DNA of 64,000 nucleotides from Magicicada septendecula (GCA_034769895.1 CM068371.1:399853469-399917468), one strand, 5' to 3'. Numbered from the stretch's first letter, positions 32,773 to 45,984 are shown. Notes: generated by a model not told the origin, from the sequence alone. Translations and numbers: made by a program.

Positions 32773-35631
32773 CAGTACAACCTGTCACATCCGGACCTGT
32801 GATATCCGGACCCTCCCATATCCGGACGTATCTCCAAACTACGTAATTTTTCAATTTTGGTTAGCGAAATGGTTAGGGATGGAAAAGTGAAAGTTGCAGC
32901 TGTAATGTTGTTTGCGCGCCTAGTCTATTCCGAGCGGGGCTGTGGCCTTGACTCGGTCAATGGCTCTTTCCCGGAAACCCATTCCTTTATTCTCAACCTC
33001 GGCTGCCGTCTGCCTGCCACTTGCTACCCGCAGTCTGTGTTTGCGTTTTAAAGTGACAGTTTGTTTTGCAAGTGAGTTTCTAAACTGTATGTCAGAAGTG
33101 ATTGCCGTTGTTATCGTTATTGTTAACCGTTGTTACTGTATTTTATCGTTGTTATTTTTTATTGTTGTTATTATTTATCGTTGTTTTTTGCTAAAATGGC
33201 GGAGAAAAGGAAGAAAACTGTTGTGACAATGGATGAAAAGTTTCGTGCTCTGAAGAGGTTGGATGCTGGTGAAACAGCTAAGAAGATTGCTGCTGACATG
33301 GGAGTAGGAACGAGCACTGTGAGTGACTGGAAAAAAACGAGGAGTGAGATTGAGAAGTGGTGCTCATCGCAAGCTTCAACAAGTGGGGTAAAAAAACTGA
33401 AAATGATGAAGAAAGCCACTAACAACCAAGTTAATGAGGCTTTATATCTTTGGTTTACCCAAAGAAGAGAGCAAGGATTGCCTATCTCAGGTCCTTTGCT
33501 AAAAGAAAAAGCTTTGCACTTCAATAAAGAAATTGGAGCCAATGGACAGTTTAAAGCAAGTGAGGGATGGTTAGAAAGTTGGAAAAATCGTTATGGTGTG
33601 CGGAAACTGCAGATCAGCGGTGAAAAACTTTCTGCTAACCAAGATGATGTTGACAACTTCAAAACGTTTTTACACAGCTTTGTAGACGAACATGGGATTT
33701 CAGGAGAACAGCTCTACAATTGTGACGAGACTGGGCTCAACTATAAAATGCTGCCGACCTACACTTTGGCTTCAAAACAAGAAGATAGTGCACCAGGGTA
33801 TAAAAAGAAAAAGGAGAGAGTGACCATTTTAGCTTGTAGCAATGCTACAGGAGTTCACAAACTTCCACTGGGATTTATTGGAAAATCCAAAAAGCCGAGG
33901 GCTTTCAAGAACTTTAAAGATTTGTCTTCCCTGCCAGTTTGCTACCGAAACCAACGCAGTGCATGGATAAACTGTGAAATATTTAGTGATTGGTTTCACA
34001 AGCAGTTTGTGCCACAAGTTGAAAAACATTTAGCGAAAAATAATTTGCCAAGAAAAGCAGTGCTCCTACTAGACAATGCACCCTCACACCCAAGTGAAGA
34101 TGAACTGAAAAATGGTGACATAAAATGTATGTTTTTACCCCCAAATGTGACATCCCTTTGTCAACCTATGGACCCAGGTGTGCTTGAATCACTGAAACGT
34201 ACCTATCGCCGTTAAGTTACTGACTGTGTTGATTGCTGGAATGGACGAGGGTGAAAGTGTTACGGAATCCTTAAAAAAGGTGGACATGTTAGATGTGGTG
34301 ATGTGGGTATCCCAAGCATGGGATGAAATAAAACCGTTTACACTGGTTAGGTCATGGAGGGAGCTGTTAGATCACGAAGCAACTGAAAAATGGACTGGGG
34401 AGAAACCAGAAGAAATCAATGAAACTGTTTGCAGTGAAGAAGAGAGTCAGATTGCAGAGCTTGTAAAAGACCTGCCTGGATGTGAAGAAACCAATGACGA
34501 TGAAGTCAAGAAGTAGTTAAGTGAAGATGAAGTCAACGAAATTACAGACAGTGACATTATAGAAATGGTGTGCAATAGCGATGAGAAAATCTCTGAACCC
34601 GAAGAGGATGACAACAAGCCTATAATGAGTCACTCTGAGGCATTCAAGACCATCGAATCTCTGATCAGTTATGTTCAACATCAAGATGAAACAAGTGAAA
34701 CTGAAGTGATGCTTTTAAGAAGGTTGAGAGACATGGCTTCCAAAAAACGTGTGCAGTGTGTGAAGCAGCCGAAAATCACAAACTTTTTCAAAAACTGATG
34801 TAGGCGTACTGTAAGTAAAACTTTTTAACCAATTTTACTTTTTGTATTTTAAAGAGTACGGTGTACAAATACAAATGCTAAACCAATAGAAACGTCTAAA
34901 AAAACACGTTCTTCTTCTGTGTATCTTCTGTAATTGTTAATTATATTAATTGAGATTTTGGCTACTTATAGAGCTTTAATTACTGAACACAATGCAGTTT
35001 TCAGAATTGCTGTATATTTATTGGTTTTGAAGTTATCGCAGGTTGAACTGCAAAAATGAATTGAGTAAAATTCATGTCTGATCCGACCGCGTGCTTCACT
35101 GTGACGATGTTAGAGTGAGATAGTTGCTTATTATACGCTCTCTGTCTTGCTTATGGTGCACAGTCTGTCCCTTTCATATAACGCTCAGATATGATGACAT
35201 ATTATGAATCGTTATATATACCCCTCCTCGGTATAAAAAAAATTGATTATTTATTAGTTTGCTCTATCTTATTATTAACATCATTAACTCCAACTTGCCT
35301 ACTGTACTCTATTTGATTGTTCAGAAGAAAACTCAACCGTAATTTTACGCCAAATGACGATAACTTCAATGAGTTGAACTGATTGTGTATAATACAGTAC
35401 AGTATATTTAACGTATCTTTTAAATGTCAATAAATTTCAAATGAAATTTGGGTATATCTGAAATCCTTGAATAATTTACGCACCCGAAATTTTCGCCGGT
35501 ATTTTTCGTCAAAAAAGTGCGTTAATTATGCGAGAAAATACGGTATTTATAAATGACCTTGTGATATCCGGATTTTTTCATATACGGATCGGCCGGTCGC
35601 CATATTAGTCCGGATATGACAGGTTGTACTG
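32773..35631 (+). mobile_element. Tigger-type DNA transposon 1 (pogo group), inactive
   Basis: Inverted terminal repeats start CAGTACAACCTGTCA(C/T)ATCC (23 of 24 bases match by eye) and are flanked by TA at 32771-32772 and 35632-35633. ATATCCGGA-type motifs recur inside both ends. It carries a damaged transposase gene on the plus strand. Confidence 0.93.
33196..34798 (+). pseudogene. Tigger transposase 1, two lesions
   Basis: Pogo/Tigger transposase starting MAEKRKKTVVTMDEKF. The N-terminal helix-turn-helix (psq type, KKIAADMGVGTSTVSDWKK) is followed by a CENP-B-like domain (GPLLKEKALHFN, ASEGWLESWKNRYGVR). The DDE domain has D in NCDETGLN, D in LLLDNAPSH, and D in LCQPMD 32 residues on. A one-base insertion at about 34213 gives a stop after KRTYRR. 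The frame resumes at LTVLIAGMDEGES, and TAG at 34514-34516 replaces a Trp codon expected from Tigger 2 (SEWL). The end is KITNFFKN. Confidence 0.92.
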
Positions 35632-35930
35632 TATTGTTAAATGTATTTTTCAAATCAATTCTACAGGTTATAATAAACCAATAATATTATACAGCATTAA
35701 CTTTTGTTTTAATTATTTTAAAATAGGTAATCAACCCTCAGTATTGCAGACACTGAGGTACATCAAAACATAAATTTTTAAGTACACTATTTAATTTATT
35801 TTCAATTCAATTAACATTTAAAAGATAGAAACAGTGAAAAGTCAATACACACAATTATAGAATTAGAAGTTTGTTTTTTATGGAACATTTCTTTAAGAAA
35901 ACCCATATGGCGCCCACATAACATTCAAGG

Positions 35931-36374
35931 TGTTGTAAAACCTTGCTTATGAAATATTATACTGGTCAAAAAAGGAACTTGACAGTTTATTCAGTAGCGG
36001 TGAATGTCTGAACCTCAAGTACGTCAACCAGGTACGTGAAGTGTTAAATATATTAATATATTTTGTCCAAACAACACTTGACATACACATACACAGATGA
36101 CTTTTTTATATAGAAGAGGATTTCGACTTCAAGTTCGACGCAACCGTTACATTCATCAGCGGATCAACAAGTTAATATTTTATTCATAATAAATCATATA
36201 ACTACAAATAAATTATACTTTATCAATTATAAAAATAATTACTGCATACAAGAGACACCATTAAACATTTTTAAACAGTAACATAATTATTGAACGGAGT
36301 GACATTCAATAGCGGGACTTGAACAAGTATACCCGTTAACTCTTTAAACACACCGTATAAACAGTATTATTACA
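35931..36374 (+). mobile_element. Probable LTR remnant
   Basis: From TGTTGTAAAACC to ...TATTATTACA, directly before a perfect primer binding site. The right end is well supported by that site. The left end is a guess from the TG start. The internal part of the element is missing apart from the leader. Confidence 0.45.
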
Positions 36375-36377
36375 GAT

Positions 36378-36395
36378 TGGCGCCCAACGTGGGGC
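36378..36395 (+). promoter_or_regulatory. Perfect primer binding site, tRNA-Lys1,2 type
   Basis: TGGCGCCCAACGTGGGGC is the standard 18-nt site complementary to the 3' end of tRNA-Lys1,2. A degenerate second copy, with TTACAGATTGACGAATCCAA then GTGTGGC, lies at 36430-36457. Confidence 0.85.
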
Positions 36396-37220
36396 TTAAG
36401 TAAAGACGGGGACACAGTAACCGTTTTAGTTACAGATTGACGAATCCAACGTGTGGCATTAAAAACCCGTGTATGAACAGTCTTAGTTACAATATATATC
36501 TAACAATGAGCCTCAGAAGTATTGTTAGGCTCGTCAAAAGACACTGCCTTAATATTTAAAATTTGTTTAAAGCAGCAGAGAAAAAAATGCGGATACTGCT
36601 CACGCCCGCATTGGATGCTTTACTGGTATCTCTGGTTCAACCAGGGTGTTACAACGTTGGCGGCGTTCACATCTCCTACTGAAATACATAAAGGATTTCA
36701 GCGTGGTTTTCGTTTCTCGAACGTAAAAAAGTAGTCAGCAGTTGCTAAAATACACATATTAATAATGCCGTATTCTTAACTTTATTTCTTTTTTCTAAAT
36801 GCCAGGATTCCCTGAAAATTCACGCATAATTCACGTAGTTTTTCCCAGTCAATGAAATTAACACACTATTCCCGGTTTTCTCGATTTTCCTGGTCGGTGG
36901 CCACCCTGATATATTTACTCTATTACGCTGTACATCTTTAATATCTGTTTTAACTTCTAAGATTTATTCATTAATTAGCTTATTCATTTTACTTTTGTTA
37001 ATCATATATTTTTAGATTGTTAATAGTAGTTTAATCTTTATAACAGTAGTACAGATAGTAGTTTTTCTACAAAATTTGCTGCAACTGGCATACACAGTGA
37101 ACCGAACAAGTACCACGGGTACAATAACATGTGATGCTCAATTCACGCTATTCTAGACGCCAGTACATAAACCCTGTGACTGGTAATTAGCTAACAAAAT
37201 AAAACAGTGATGTTACTTAC
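36396..37220. other. Leader remnant and RB1CC1 intron
   Basis: No gene seen. GTGGCCACC with AATTCACGCATAATTCACG (about 36800-36910) is a dispersed repeat also found near 12337. The rest is AT-rich intron up to the donor of the 37221 exon. Confidence 0.5.
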
Positions 37221-37405
37221 TTTAAACGGATGTATATATTTTTTATTAATTCTTTTTTTGCTGAAACCATTCGCCTGCGAATATCTCTAATTTTCAAATG
37301 ATTCTTGTGGATAACAACTAGTTGCCGTTTGTGACTAGCACAGAGATCGGGAAGTATAGAAGCGTCTCCTAGATTACTGGCTCGATTTGAGTTCTGCTGG
37401 AACGC
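37221..37405 (-). CDS. RB1CC1: RB1CC1/FIP200 exon (last one in the window)
   Basis: Part of the autophagy scaffold FIP200, which assembles the ULK1/Atg1 kinase complex with ATG13 and ATG101. The exon reads AFQQNSNRASNLGDASILPD then LCASHKRQL and KKELIKNIYIRLK. This corresponds to the vertebrate stretch with DASVLPDLCLSH and the following AKQEL...RLK. The acceptor TTATGTTACAG|GCG and donor TTTAAA|GTAAGT are canonical. The length of 185 bp starts in phase 0 and ends in phase 2. The next exon should begin with the conserved Trp-Cys region, but I find no such exon in the remaining 37 kb. Confidence 0.93.
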
Positions 37406-37916
37406 CTGTAACATAAACGGTCACACATTAGAAAAACATAATTTTTTATCTACATACTTTTTCTAAGGCTGGGCACTGGTTTCATTACCTTTTTCCAAAT
37501 TAGAACATTAAGTTCAAGGCTAGGAAATTATATGTTACTTCAATATAGTCATGGAAAAATGAGACATTTACTACATAGAATTAACAAAAAACATCACAAA
37601 GTTTGTTAAGTTAATAGACTCTAAGTACACAACAGCACGTCCAGGGGGGGGGGGTTGCAGTATAAGTATTGGACTAAATCCAGAGGATGACGGGCCAAAC
37701 GTATGTCTGTCTGTCTAGATGATGAACTGAAATTTACAGAACCTTCACAAGAATTTATTTACTTTCCAGATACCCTGAATAATGAAAATAATAGTATATT
37801 ATGTAATATAATAAATATGTAATAATGATAGAATTAAAAAATAATGGTACAATGATTAAGTTAATCAATTTACTTCATATATTGAATTAAAGCACTTAAG
37901 TGGTGTCAATACATAC

Positions 37917-38087
37917 TTGAGCCAGATCATATTGTTCACGCACACATGTCTGCAGTTCCCTAAGCAATGATTCCAGACCTGAGAATCTTGTAGACAGCCC
38001 ACCAATGGATCTCATCGACTTGTCCTGAGCTGCATTTATGGCTTTAGTCAACAGTGCTGCTTCTGTGTTGACTATATCTTCGTTGTG
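37917..38087 (-). CDS. RB1CC1: RB1CC1/FIP200 exon
   Basis: 57 codons, phase 0 at both ends, acceptor TTTTTTCAG|CAC and donor GCTCAA|GTATGT. It encodes a helical stretch (INAAQDKSMRSIGGLSTRFS then LRELQTCVREQYDLAQ), matching the vertebrate N-terminal domain just before the DASxLPDLC block. Only a 511-bp intron separates it from the 37221-37405 exon. Confidence 0.93.
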
Positions 38088-38577
38088 CTGAAAAAAAATA
38101 ATAATAATAATAAAAATAAGACAGATGCTAAAATGTCGAGTGTTTATGTGCACAAATACAGTTTACAACACCATACATAACAGTGAATAACAAATATATA
38201 TTTTATGCAGCACCCATTTTTATTGTAAACTTTCATAACACCATATGCCCTTCTCCACCCTTACATGCAGGTAACATTAACAGAAAAAGAGCAAAGGTGG
38301 GTAGAGAAAAACTACTTATCATGGACTGTAATTCCAAATGTAATGTGAAATACTGAATAAGGGATAGGAAGGGATTGATGAACATATGATTGATGAATAT
38401 AACAATTTATAAGAAGGCAGCTGGTACTAATTATATCATACATATAATCAAATTATTTTTTATTCCTTAGTGGGTTCTTCCGATTATAATTTCACCATTT
38501 CAAAGAATACAAAGAAGTATACAAAGATATGACACTGCAACATTTCCTAGTTTATTTTAACTGAAAAATGAACAAAC
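38088..38577 (-). other. Short RB1CC1 intron
   Basis: 490-bp intron with GTTTGT donor and a polypyrimidine/CAG acceptor. No repeat element recognised. Confidence 0.8.
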
Positions 38578-38791
38578 CTGAAGTATTCCTCGCAAACACA
38601 TCTGTGTAAGCCTGAAGAGACTGCCATTTGAGTTACGCAAGTGCAACCAGTCCAGTAAACTAAGATTGTTTCTCCTGTCTTCAAACTGCTCACAGCCACC
38701 AGATAGCCTCACCATTGGATCTTCAAAAGCCATATCCACTAGTGTCGGCAGTAATGGAATAGAAGCTAAAGTTTCTGAAATTTCTTCAACC
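38578..38791 (-). CDS. RB1CC1: RB1CC1/FIP200 exon
   Basis: 214 bp, acceptor CATTTTTAG|GGTTGAAG, donor CTTCAG|GTTTGT. It completes a Ser codon from the upstream exon and ends in phase 0. It encodes VEEISETLASIPLLPTLVD, an acidic linker, then NNLSLLDWLHLRNSNGSLFR and CLRGILQ. The block matches vertebrate IPLLECL and VSLLDWINVQD. The vertebrate protein has a long Ser-rich insert between these blocks, and here it is very short. Confidence 0.93.
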
Positions 38792-39865
38792 CTAAAAATG
38801 TTTGTAAAAATTTCTTTACAATGTTATCAATAGTTGTTTTATAACCTATGTTTTTTTATATAACATTTCCCACCAATAATCCAAATTTTAAGTGATGTTT
38901 GGATTCTCAAACGAGTAAAAACTATATATACCACAAACACCAAAGTTGAGGTAAAGCAATGTGATACAAAATTATACACATGTTCACACAAAGTTCTGTA
39001 GGTTTTCTGAAAACAAATTCTTTTTAACTATTTACGTAAATGTTAAGTGAACAAGTTATTGAAAGGAGGAAAATAAATACCATGAACAATAATATAGTAA
39101 ATAAATTCTTGTTGATTACTCTTGTTTTAAAAAAAAAAAAAAAATATAGCAGTCTATACAAAACTTATCATAAGCTGTACAAATTAATTCATTGATTATA
39201 GAACATGCACACACACTGACTTACTAAACAGTCATAAATTACAACACTGAATTATAATTCAACTGATATTACCTTAATCAAACCATATTTTGAGCACATG
39301 TTATGCTCATTGTCAGCCATATTGATTTGTGTATCTGGTGAAGTATTCGTGCTTGGCTAGTTAGTAGTAATAAATATTGACTTTGTTGTTGTAGTGCTAT
39401 GCATGGGCTAGAGGATAATTTTATTTCTATTCCCAATATTTAGTGCTAACAAATTGTGTTATGTTTTGTAGAAAATTGACTGTTCAGGTATTAATCTATC
39501 AAGACAATTTGTTTTATTATCAAGGGTAATATTTATATTGAACACATTTAAAATATCACATACACACATTCACAATGTTTAAAAAAAAAAGAGCAGTAAC
39601 TAATGTGCTAGCTCACTGTCAACAATTAGTGGGTAAGAATATCAGTATACAGAAAGACACTAGCCTCAGAAGTTTTTTAAATTCCCATTTGTATTTGCTG
39701 ATAGAAAAGGATAGAAAACAAAAATGTATGCATGATAAGAATAGAACAAACAATGAATGGCATGATGGGAGAAAATAGGGGTATTAAGTAAACAAATATT
39801 AAATAATGCTATCACTCAATGATGATTCCATATCATGAGGTCAATGATGCTATGATAGTATACAA

Positions 39866-40440
39866 TGTAACGGGACATTTAGGCCTACCTACGGTAATAT
39901 AAAAAATATTGTGTTTTAATAAAAGTTAATGGTTCTTATGTAACGTTAATTTTGGGGAAACATAAAAATAGATTCATAATAAGGGTAAATTTTATTGAAA
40001 AAAAAAGTAAAAGGAGTAATTGTAAAATATTGTAACAACGTAGCAGGCAACGAGCGAATCTGTGTCAAGGTCAACATACAGACGCAAGAAAAACAGTTAC
40101 ATATAGCCAATGAACTTTGACATTTGTAAACTGTGCATTGAAACGAAGTCAGACCATATTACGTCAGATCATACGTCACGCTGGATGCATAGGCGTGTCA
40201 GCCAAACCTCATACTGGCGTAGTGATACAAAACTTAGAACAATAAGAATTGGTAAAATAGCCGCAACCACTTCACAAAATAGTGCCATTCGTCTAATCCC
40301 AGTTAAAACTTTGCTCCTTGAGCTGGCCGGCTGCAAACAAACCAAGTTCTAGAACGTAAAATCGCGGGCTCCCGCAGTTCAAAAAATGTGCTATAAAATC
40401 AAAATTACACATAAGTAATGTGAATAACAGTTTTCCTTAT
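39866..40440 (+). mobile_element. Solo LTR (or LTR part) related to element 4
   Basis: Starts TGTAACGGGACATTTAGGCC. The reverse complement of 60489 leftward starts TGTAATGGGACATTTAGGCC, and similarity continues (GTGTCAAGGTCAACATACAG, CTGGCGTAGTGATACAA, ACAAAATAGTGCCATTCGTC). The right limit is not resolved and may extend towards 41050. It lies in the 5.5-kb RB1CC1 intron. No internal region is attached. Confidence 0.7.
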
Positions 40441-41299
40441 GTAATAACAGTTTCAGCGATACGTAAAAAACAAATTATCAGTAATAGAAACGTGAGTGTG
40501 AAATGAAGGCAAATACGCGAGGAGGCTGGACTATGGAAATACCACGATTCAGCTAAGTAACCTACAAGAATAAAAACCAAAATTTTCAATTAGGGCTCAT
40601 AAAAGTCAAATTTTAATATTTTAATAAAAATAGAGATCTCTTAAAGTCATGGGATATATGTGTGAGTGCGTGAATGCAAGAGCTGGTTTCCGTTATATAA
40701 GTTAAGTTGTAGCGAATTATTTTATATTTATATTTTATATTTTATTTTGAATATTACTGAACAAATTATATTCACATTAAACAAATGATCTATTTTATAT
40801 TTATATTTTATTTTGAATATTACTGAAACAAAAAATTAAGAAAGGGAGAAGGAAGATTTTGTATGTAATGATGAGGTTAAAGGGAATGTATAAAGTTTTT
40901 ATTTTGATTGAAAAAAGATAAATTTAATTGGATTTTATAATTTAATAAAGTAAGATTGATTTGAACATTAGAAAATGAATTATTAATTATTCCAAGCAAC
41001 CATCTTGTTTTCAACTCGTCCAATTCGAATCCTGGATACGGTGAGTAAAAAATTTAAGTTGGCTATATAACAACATGGCGGCACTAGCCGTAAGTGTACA
41101 GAACGTAAACAAAGCCAATTCATAAATTTATAAATAAAGTGAATTAGTTTGTTAGTTAACAACAAGACCCCTTCATAGACATCACACACACATTACTGCG
41201 ATAATCCCTACTACAACAAACAGTGCTTTCTTTATCAATACCTTTCAACTACATATTACCACATGAGTTGTTGTTTGCTTCAACATATACTCTTTTAAT

Positions 41300-42365
41300 G
41301 GGACAAAAGGGGGTATTTTATTTTATTTTATTTTTATTAAATTCATGTGACTAAAGCAGCAAGTCCCCGACATAATACGGTTTCCGTGAGACAAAGAACA
41401 GTGTTGTAAGTTTACAAGCAGGTGTGTGGAGACTCAATAATTCCAAGTGATGTGTTACGCACTCAAGCGCACAACTTGAGCACGCGCGTGGACAGGACGC
41501 TAAGATGCCTCAAATGAAGTCAACCAATATGGCTAAGCTGTAAAAATATTTCAGCACGTGTTTGATTGCGGACGGAAGTATGACACAAAACACGCCCATT
41601 TGAGTGACGTGACTAGTGGCCTCAAAATTTCGTCAACGTCCAATACACCTGGACAAACCATGTTACCTGTACAGAGACGAACATTTTAACAGAAGAAGGC
41701 AGTGATTTTCCTATCCAGCAACTCGACGTGGTGGGAGATTGGTTGGTGACGCTCGATCTCAGTTGAATTAACCCCGCATCCCGGCCGGGAGCTAAGAAAA
41801 ACGTGTGTACACCAAATTTAAATTGCTTATGTAAAAAAGTGTTAACCAGCATTTAAAAGTGAACTGATATAGCAGAATAAAGTCAGTGAAGTAAACGGGC
41901 AAAATAAAAATGTGAATTAAAGAAAACTTTCAGACATATAAACACACGCGGCACATGGCAACGAGAGGAGTGATGCCGGTTGGGTAATCTACTATCAGTC
42001 CAAATAATTTCATCTTTTAAAAGGGTTCAAATCAATTGATCAAGACACAATGGGGTTTTAAAAATGGTATGAATGTTGTGTATGAGCAGGCTGGGCTGCT
42101 TTCTTTAATATAAGATGTTTAGATAAATTTTATTGATATAACATTGTTTCATTAATAGTTTAAGAATGTTTTTTTGTTGTGTCTTAATTATCTGGAAATA
42201 ATTGATAACATGATTTGAGAGGGAAAGAAATGAATAGTTCGTAATTTGAAAGCGGTTTAAAGAACAAAATAAAATGTTAGTTGTCTTACACTAATGCGAG
42301 TGGTGTCTGTTATTTTCACAACCTCAGAATCACGTTTGCATTCACAGTTCCTGCTGGGATCTTGG
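41300..42365 (+). mobile_element. Possible diverged LTR of element 3 type
   Basis: Shares the ordered short words CTCAAGCGCA, GCACGCG, GGACGCT, AAGATG and TAAAAATATT with the element 3 LTR (23725-23800). It ends near a PBS-like TTGGACCCGAAATTAAGG (about 42363). Boundaries and even the assignment are weak. Confidence 0.35.
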
Positions 42366-44342
42366 ACCCGAAATTAAGGTAGGTGTGAAGGTAATTATAA
42401 TTTATAATTCTGTAAATATTTGAATAATCACATCTTAACCTAATGATGGAAAACACAATTTATTATGCACATGCACCTTACAAAAAGCAATACACACATA
42501 TTATAGTAAGTCCTCACTGATGTTAGGTTCTTAAAATTCGTGATGTTAACTGAAATGATGCAAAGCAAGAAGGTTTCTTGAATAAGAAACAACAGCAAAA
42601 GTAGAGATTACGTTCTAAAACCTACAAAAATATTTGTTTCACACACAATTTTAATGAGACACAATTTTTGTATTTAAAATATTCAATGCAGTATGATTAT
42701 GATAATGACTGAAGACTCACTGGGCACTTGGTGAAACACATTATTAAAAAGTTTTAAAACACAAATACTTGGTAGTTTCACAATTTATTCTTATTGTCTG
42801 ACAATTGTTTCAGCCTACTATCAGCTGACTGTTGTTGTTCTTAGCAGCTCTTTAAGAGTAGCCTAAGATTACGGTAGCTACAGTAGCAACTGACAGCGAG
42901 TTCAGAATTCACCTACAGTACTAATACATATTTTTGTTTGTTAATCTAGGCTACACAACTTTTACTGGTTTTTACATGCAACGAGATGGGCGCATTCAGA
43001 AACAGAAGCAGAATCATTTTCCATCATAACACTTAGAAATGAAGAAATGGATGACTGACTGCTTTGTTATGTTTCTTTCATTTTTTACAGTAGATACATT
43101 TTTTACAAAAATAAAACCACAACCTGAATATGCACTGTAGTGTTGGAGTACAGGGTGATGTTATAGAGGAATCACTGCGACTCTGTAACAGGGGGCTAGT
43201 ACGAACAAATGAACAATTTGATAGGAAAGTGGCATTAACTGATGTGATTTTAATCAAACAGAGTAACTGAGGGTTCAGAAGGCAACCAGTCAGGTATGCC
43301 TATTACTACCTTCTCACATATGTAATTTCAGTCAAGTCAGTTTTGAAAACATTTATATACCAGATCACTGGTTCAACAGATCTGATAATATAGTGTGGCA
43401 TAAATTAAAAAAAATTATTGTGTGGTTATGAATTATTTCGAACTTAAGGCATTAAACAGATTTACAATTTTGGGCTTGAGGATCTGAGTCACTAACGTGA
43501 TATTTCCAGGCTAGTCTGTTATATAAAATGTACGCGAAATGAGTAGTAGTGTGGTTCACCTTCTGAGATGCAGTTTAGTCTACTGTAAAATATACTAGGG
43601 GCACAGACTGTTAAAAAACGGATTATGTCTACTTGGGATATAGCAATCCTTATAACTATTCAATATATTGTGGACTGTAGACTGATGGAAATCTAAGTGC
43701 TTAAATGTATGAGATAGGAGTACGACTGACTCTGGAAGTTAATATAATGGATTCATATACTCCTATCATTTCAGTACAGGTTACAAACATATATGGACAG
43801 CCATTTGTTTGTCTGTCAGGGAAGTATGGACAGAAACATTTTGGGACTCACCACAAGACATTGGCGGTACTCGATTGAATTATGAGACAAGACAGCAACA
43901 AGATTAAAATGGAAGTAGAATCAGCTGGACATATGACTAGTGTTGACTGTCTGTTGGCTAAATTTAATAAAGCATTCAATAAAACAATACTACATTCTAG
44001 CCACAAAAGATAAGATTTACTACTGCTATTTTGTTGACGTACATTGCATGTCAGTGAACCACAGGTCCACTGCACGATGTTACAGGCAAAGAATGATATT
44101 AAAATAAAACTGTTGGACAACAATGCTTTATACAGTCCGACCTTATCAGTGAATGCCACTTGGCAAGAAAGCAGTTCCCTCTGGCTAAGTGTCTCCAGAA
44201 CATTCATAAAACCCATAAACACAAAACCTCACAGCAGATTTCAAGATATAAGTATGGCAAAAGTTGACACATTGGGTATACGTTACACTGAGGTTTTGTC
44301 ATGGTATGATGTCTGTTATAATCAACGAATATTGCTACTTAC
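42366..44342 (-). other. RB1CC1 intron, unassigned part
   Basis: AT-rich sequence with no ORF or repeat I can name. The overlapping ORFs at 43848-44373 have no coding look. Confidence 0.5.
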
Positions 44343-44469
44343 GATTCTGCTAACTGAAGGTAATGGTCTTTAGTCTGAAGAAAATCCCTGAAGTACTGTA
44401 CAAAATTGTCCATATTTCCTTTTGCACTTGGTATTAGATCATCCAGATTCGCTAACGCACACATATAAC
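44343..44469 (-). CDS. RB1CC1: RB1CC1/FIP200 exon
   Basis: 127 bp, acceptor ATGGTGCAG|GTTATATG and donor AGAATC|GTAAGT. The split Gly codon joins ...MHQ to GYMCALANLDD, matching vertebrate HQGWAAIMANLED, and the 3' split Ser codon joins the 38791 exon. It encodes LIPSAKGNMDNFVQYFRDFL and KDHYLQLAES, a helical segment of the N-terminal scaffold domain. The upstream intron is 10.1 kb and filled with transposons. Confidence 0.94.
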
Positions 44470-45984
44470 CTGCACCATACATTTGTGCTTGAAAATTTGT
44501 ATTAAACAATTTTTGTTTTTAATATCATGTTCACATAAATCACATTAATACAATACTCAAATGGAGTAATTGAACATTTTAATTCACAGTATACAAAGAG
44601 TTGTCCGATTTTTCTACAGAATGGAATATACAACTTTTTAAAATTTTATATGCCTTTATGTCACCAAATATAGTCGTAAACTCTATTACAACAATGAATA
44701 AATTATGCCTACTGTATGTTGAAGAGAGGTTTACCCTTGTTCATATTTTGTGTACATCTATAAAAACTGTATTATTGGCAAAAACTAAAGATTAGTTTAT
44801 ACTGCAACTCTACTTATATGTGTTGTTGTTGTGTTGTGTTGTGTTGTGTATGAGTACCTACCTGCTGTCCGATCTTGCGGTTTCTTCCGACTAGGGCGTG
44901 TGGATTTTGGATTTGAATTTCGCAAGCTAGTAATCTCAAATTTATGGCAACAACACACAAAATAAGTTACTTTAAAGGGGGAGAGTTTTGTGAGACTGGT
45001 AGGCTTTGTCGTACAACAATAAAACAATGCAATATGGGGTAATAAAACGTTGTTTATTACTCCAATAACACACAAGAATAAAATGGTTATTATATAATCA
45101 ATTATCTTACAGTCTAAACAATGAATCTATGTTGGCTAATGTTTTTCAATTGGTTGATAATTGAAAAGAAACTAAACTCGTTATTTGACGAGTTAATTGC
45201 AATTGAAAATTTAATTAATTAATTGATTTAATTTAATTAAATTGCTTTAACTAAATTGACTTAAATGTTAATAAAACAAAATATAAAAACTCTGAAGTTA
45301 ATTAGAATAATTTTCAAAAATAAATTAGGCGTGACAGTCTAGTTCACGTCATTTCATTTCTAGTGAGTTGACTTCTGTTATACTGCAGTATGAGCTAATA
45401 ATTAGATTGTTAGTTAAGATTTGTATAGCGCTTTTGTATTATTTCTATTTTCTTAACTACAGCTTACTAATGACTTAGACTGCTATACAGATTATCACAA
45501 TGAATTTATTCTTAATTACTAGAGTCTTTGATTTTTGTATGGCACCTGAATTGTTTAAATTACAATGCTTTTAATTGAAAAATCAAGAAAATTTGATGTT
45601 GAAAAATAAATAAGTTGATTTTGCTTTCCTGTTATTGAAGTGGATAGTAGAGTTGCTCCAAATATCCCTCGCTGGTCCCGATCCGATCTGCTAGAGAAAG
45701 TAATCTGCTTAGAGCTCCTGGATTCAGTCGTTGAGTTCAGAATTCGGCAACACTCTCCTCTCCTGCTGTTTGTTGAATATTTTAACGTCTACGGCTTTCT
45801 GCTGGAACTGGTTTACGTCCCTCATCGATTCGCACGTCGCACGTCAGCGTGTGTGTGTGTGTGTGTGTTTCGTTCGAGTGGTAGCTCTGCTCGTCAGCTG
45901 TTCACCAATGATTTAGACGGCCTCTCTGTCGTATTCTTGAAGTCTGGTGGATCTCTTGCGTGCTTATGACCACAGCTTGCAGTA
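44470..45984 (-). other. RB1CC1 intron sequence left of Tigger 2
   Basis: Mostly AT-rich. It contains (GTGTT)n near 44821-44849 and (GT)n near 45848-45867. No gene or named repeat recognised. It and 48089-48960 may be one older element split by Tigger 2. Confidence 0.45.
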
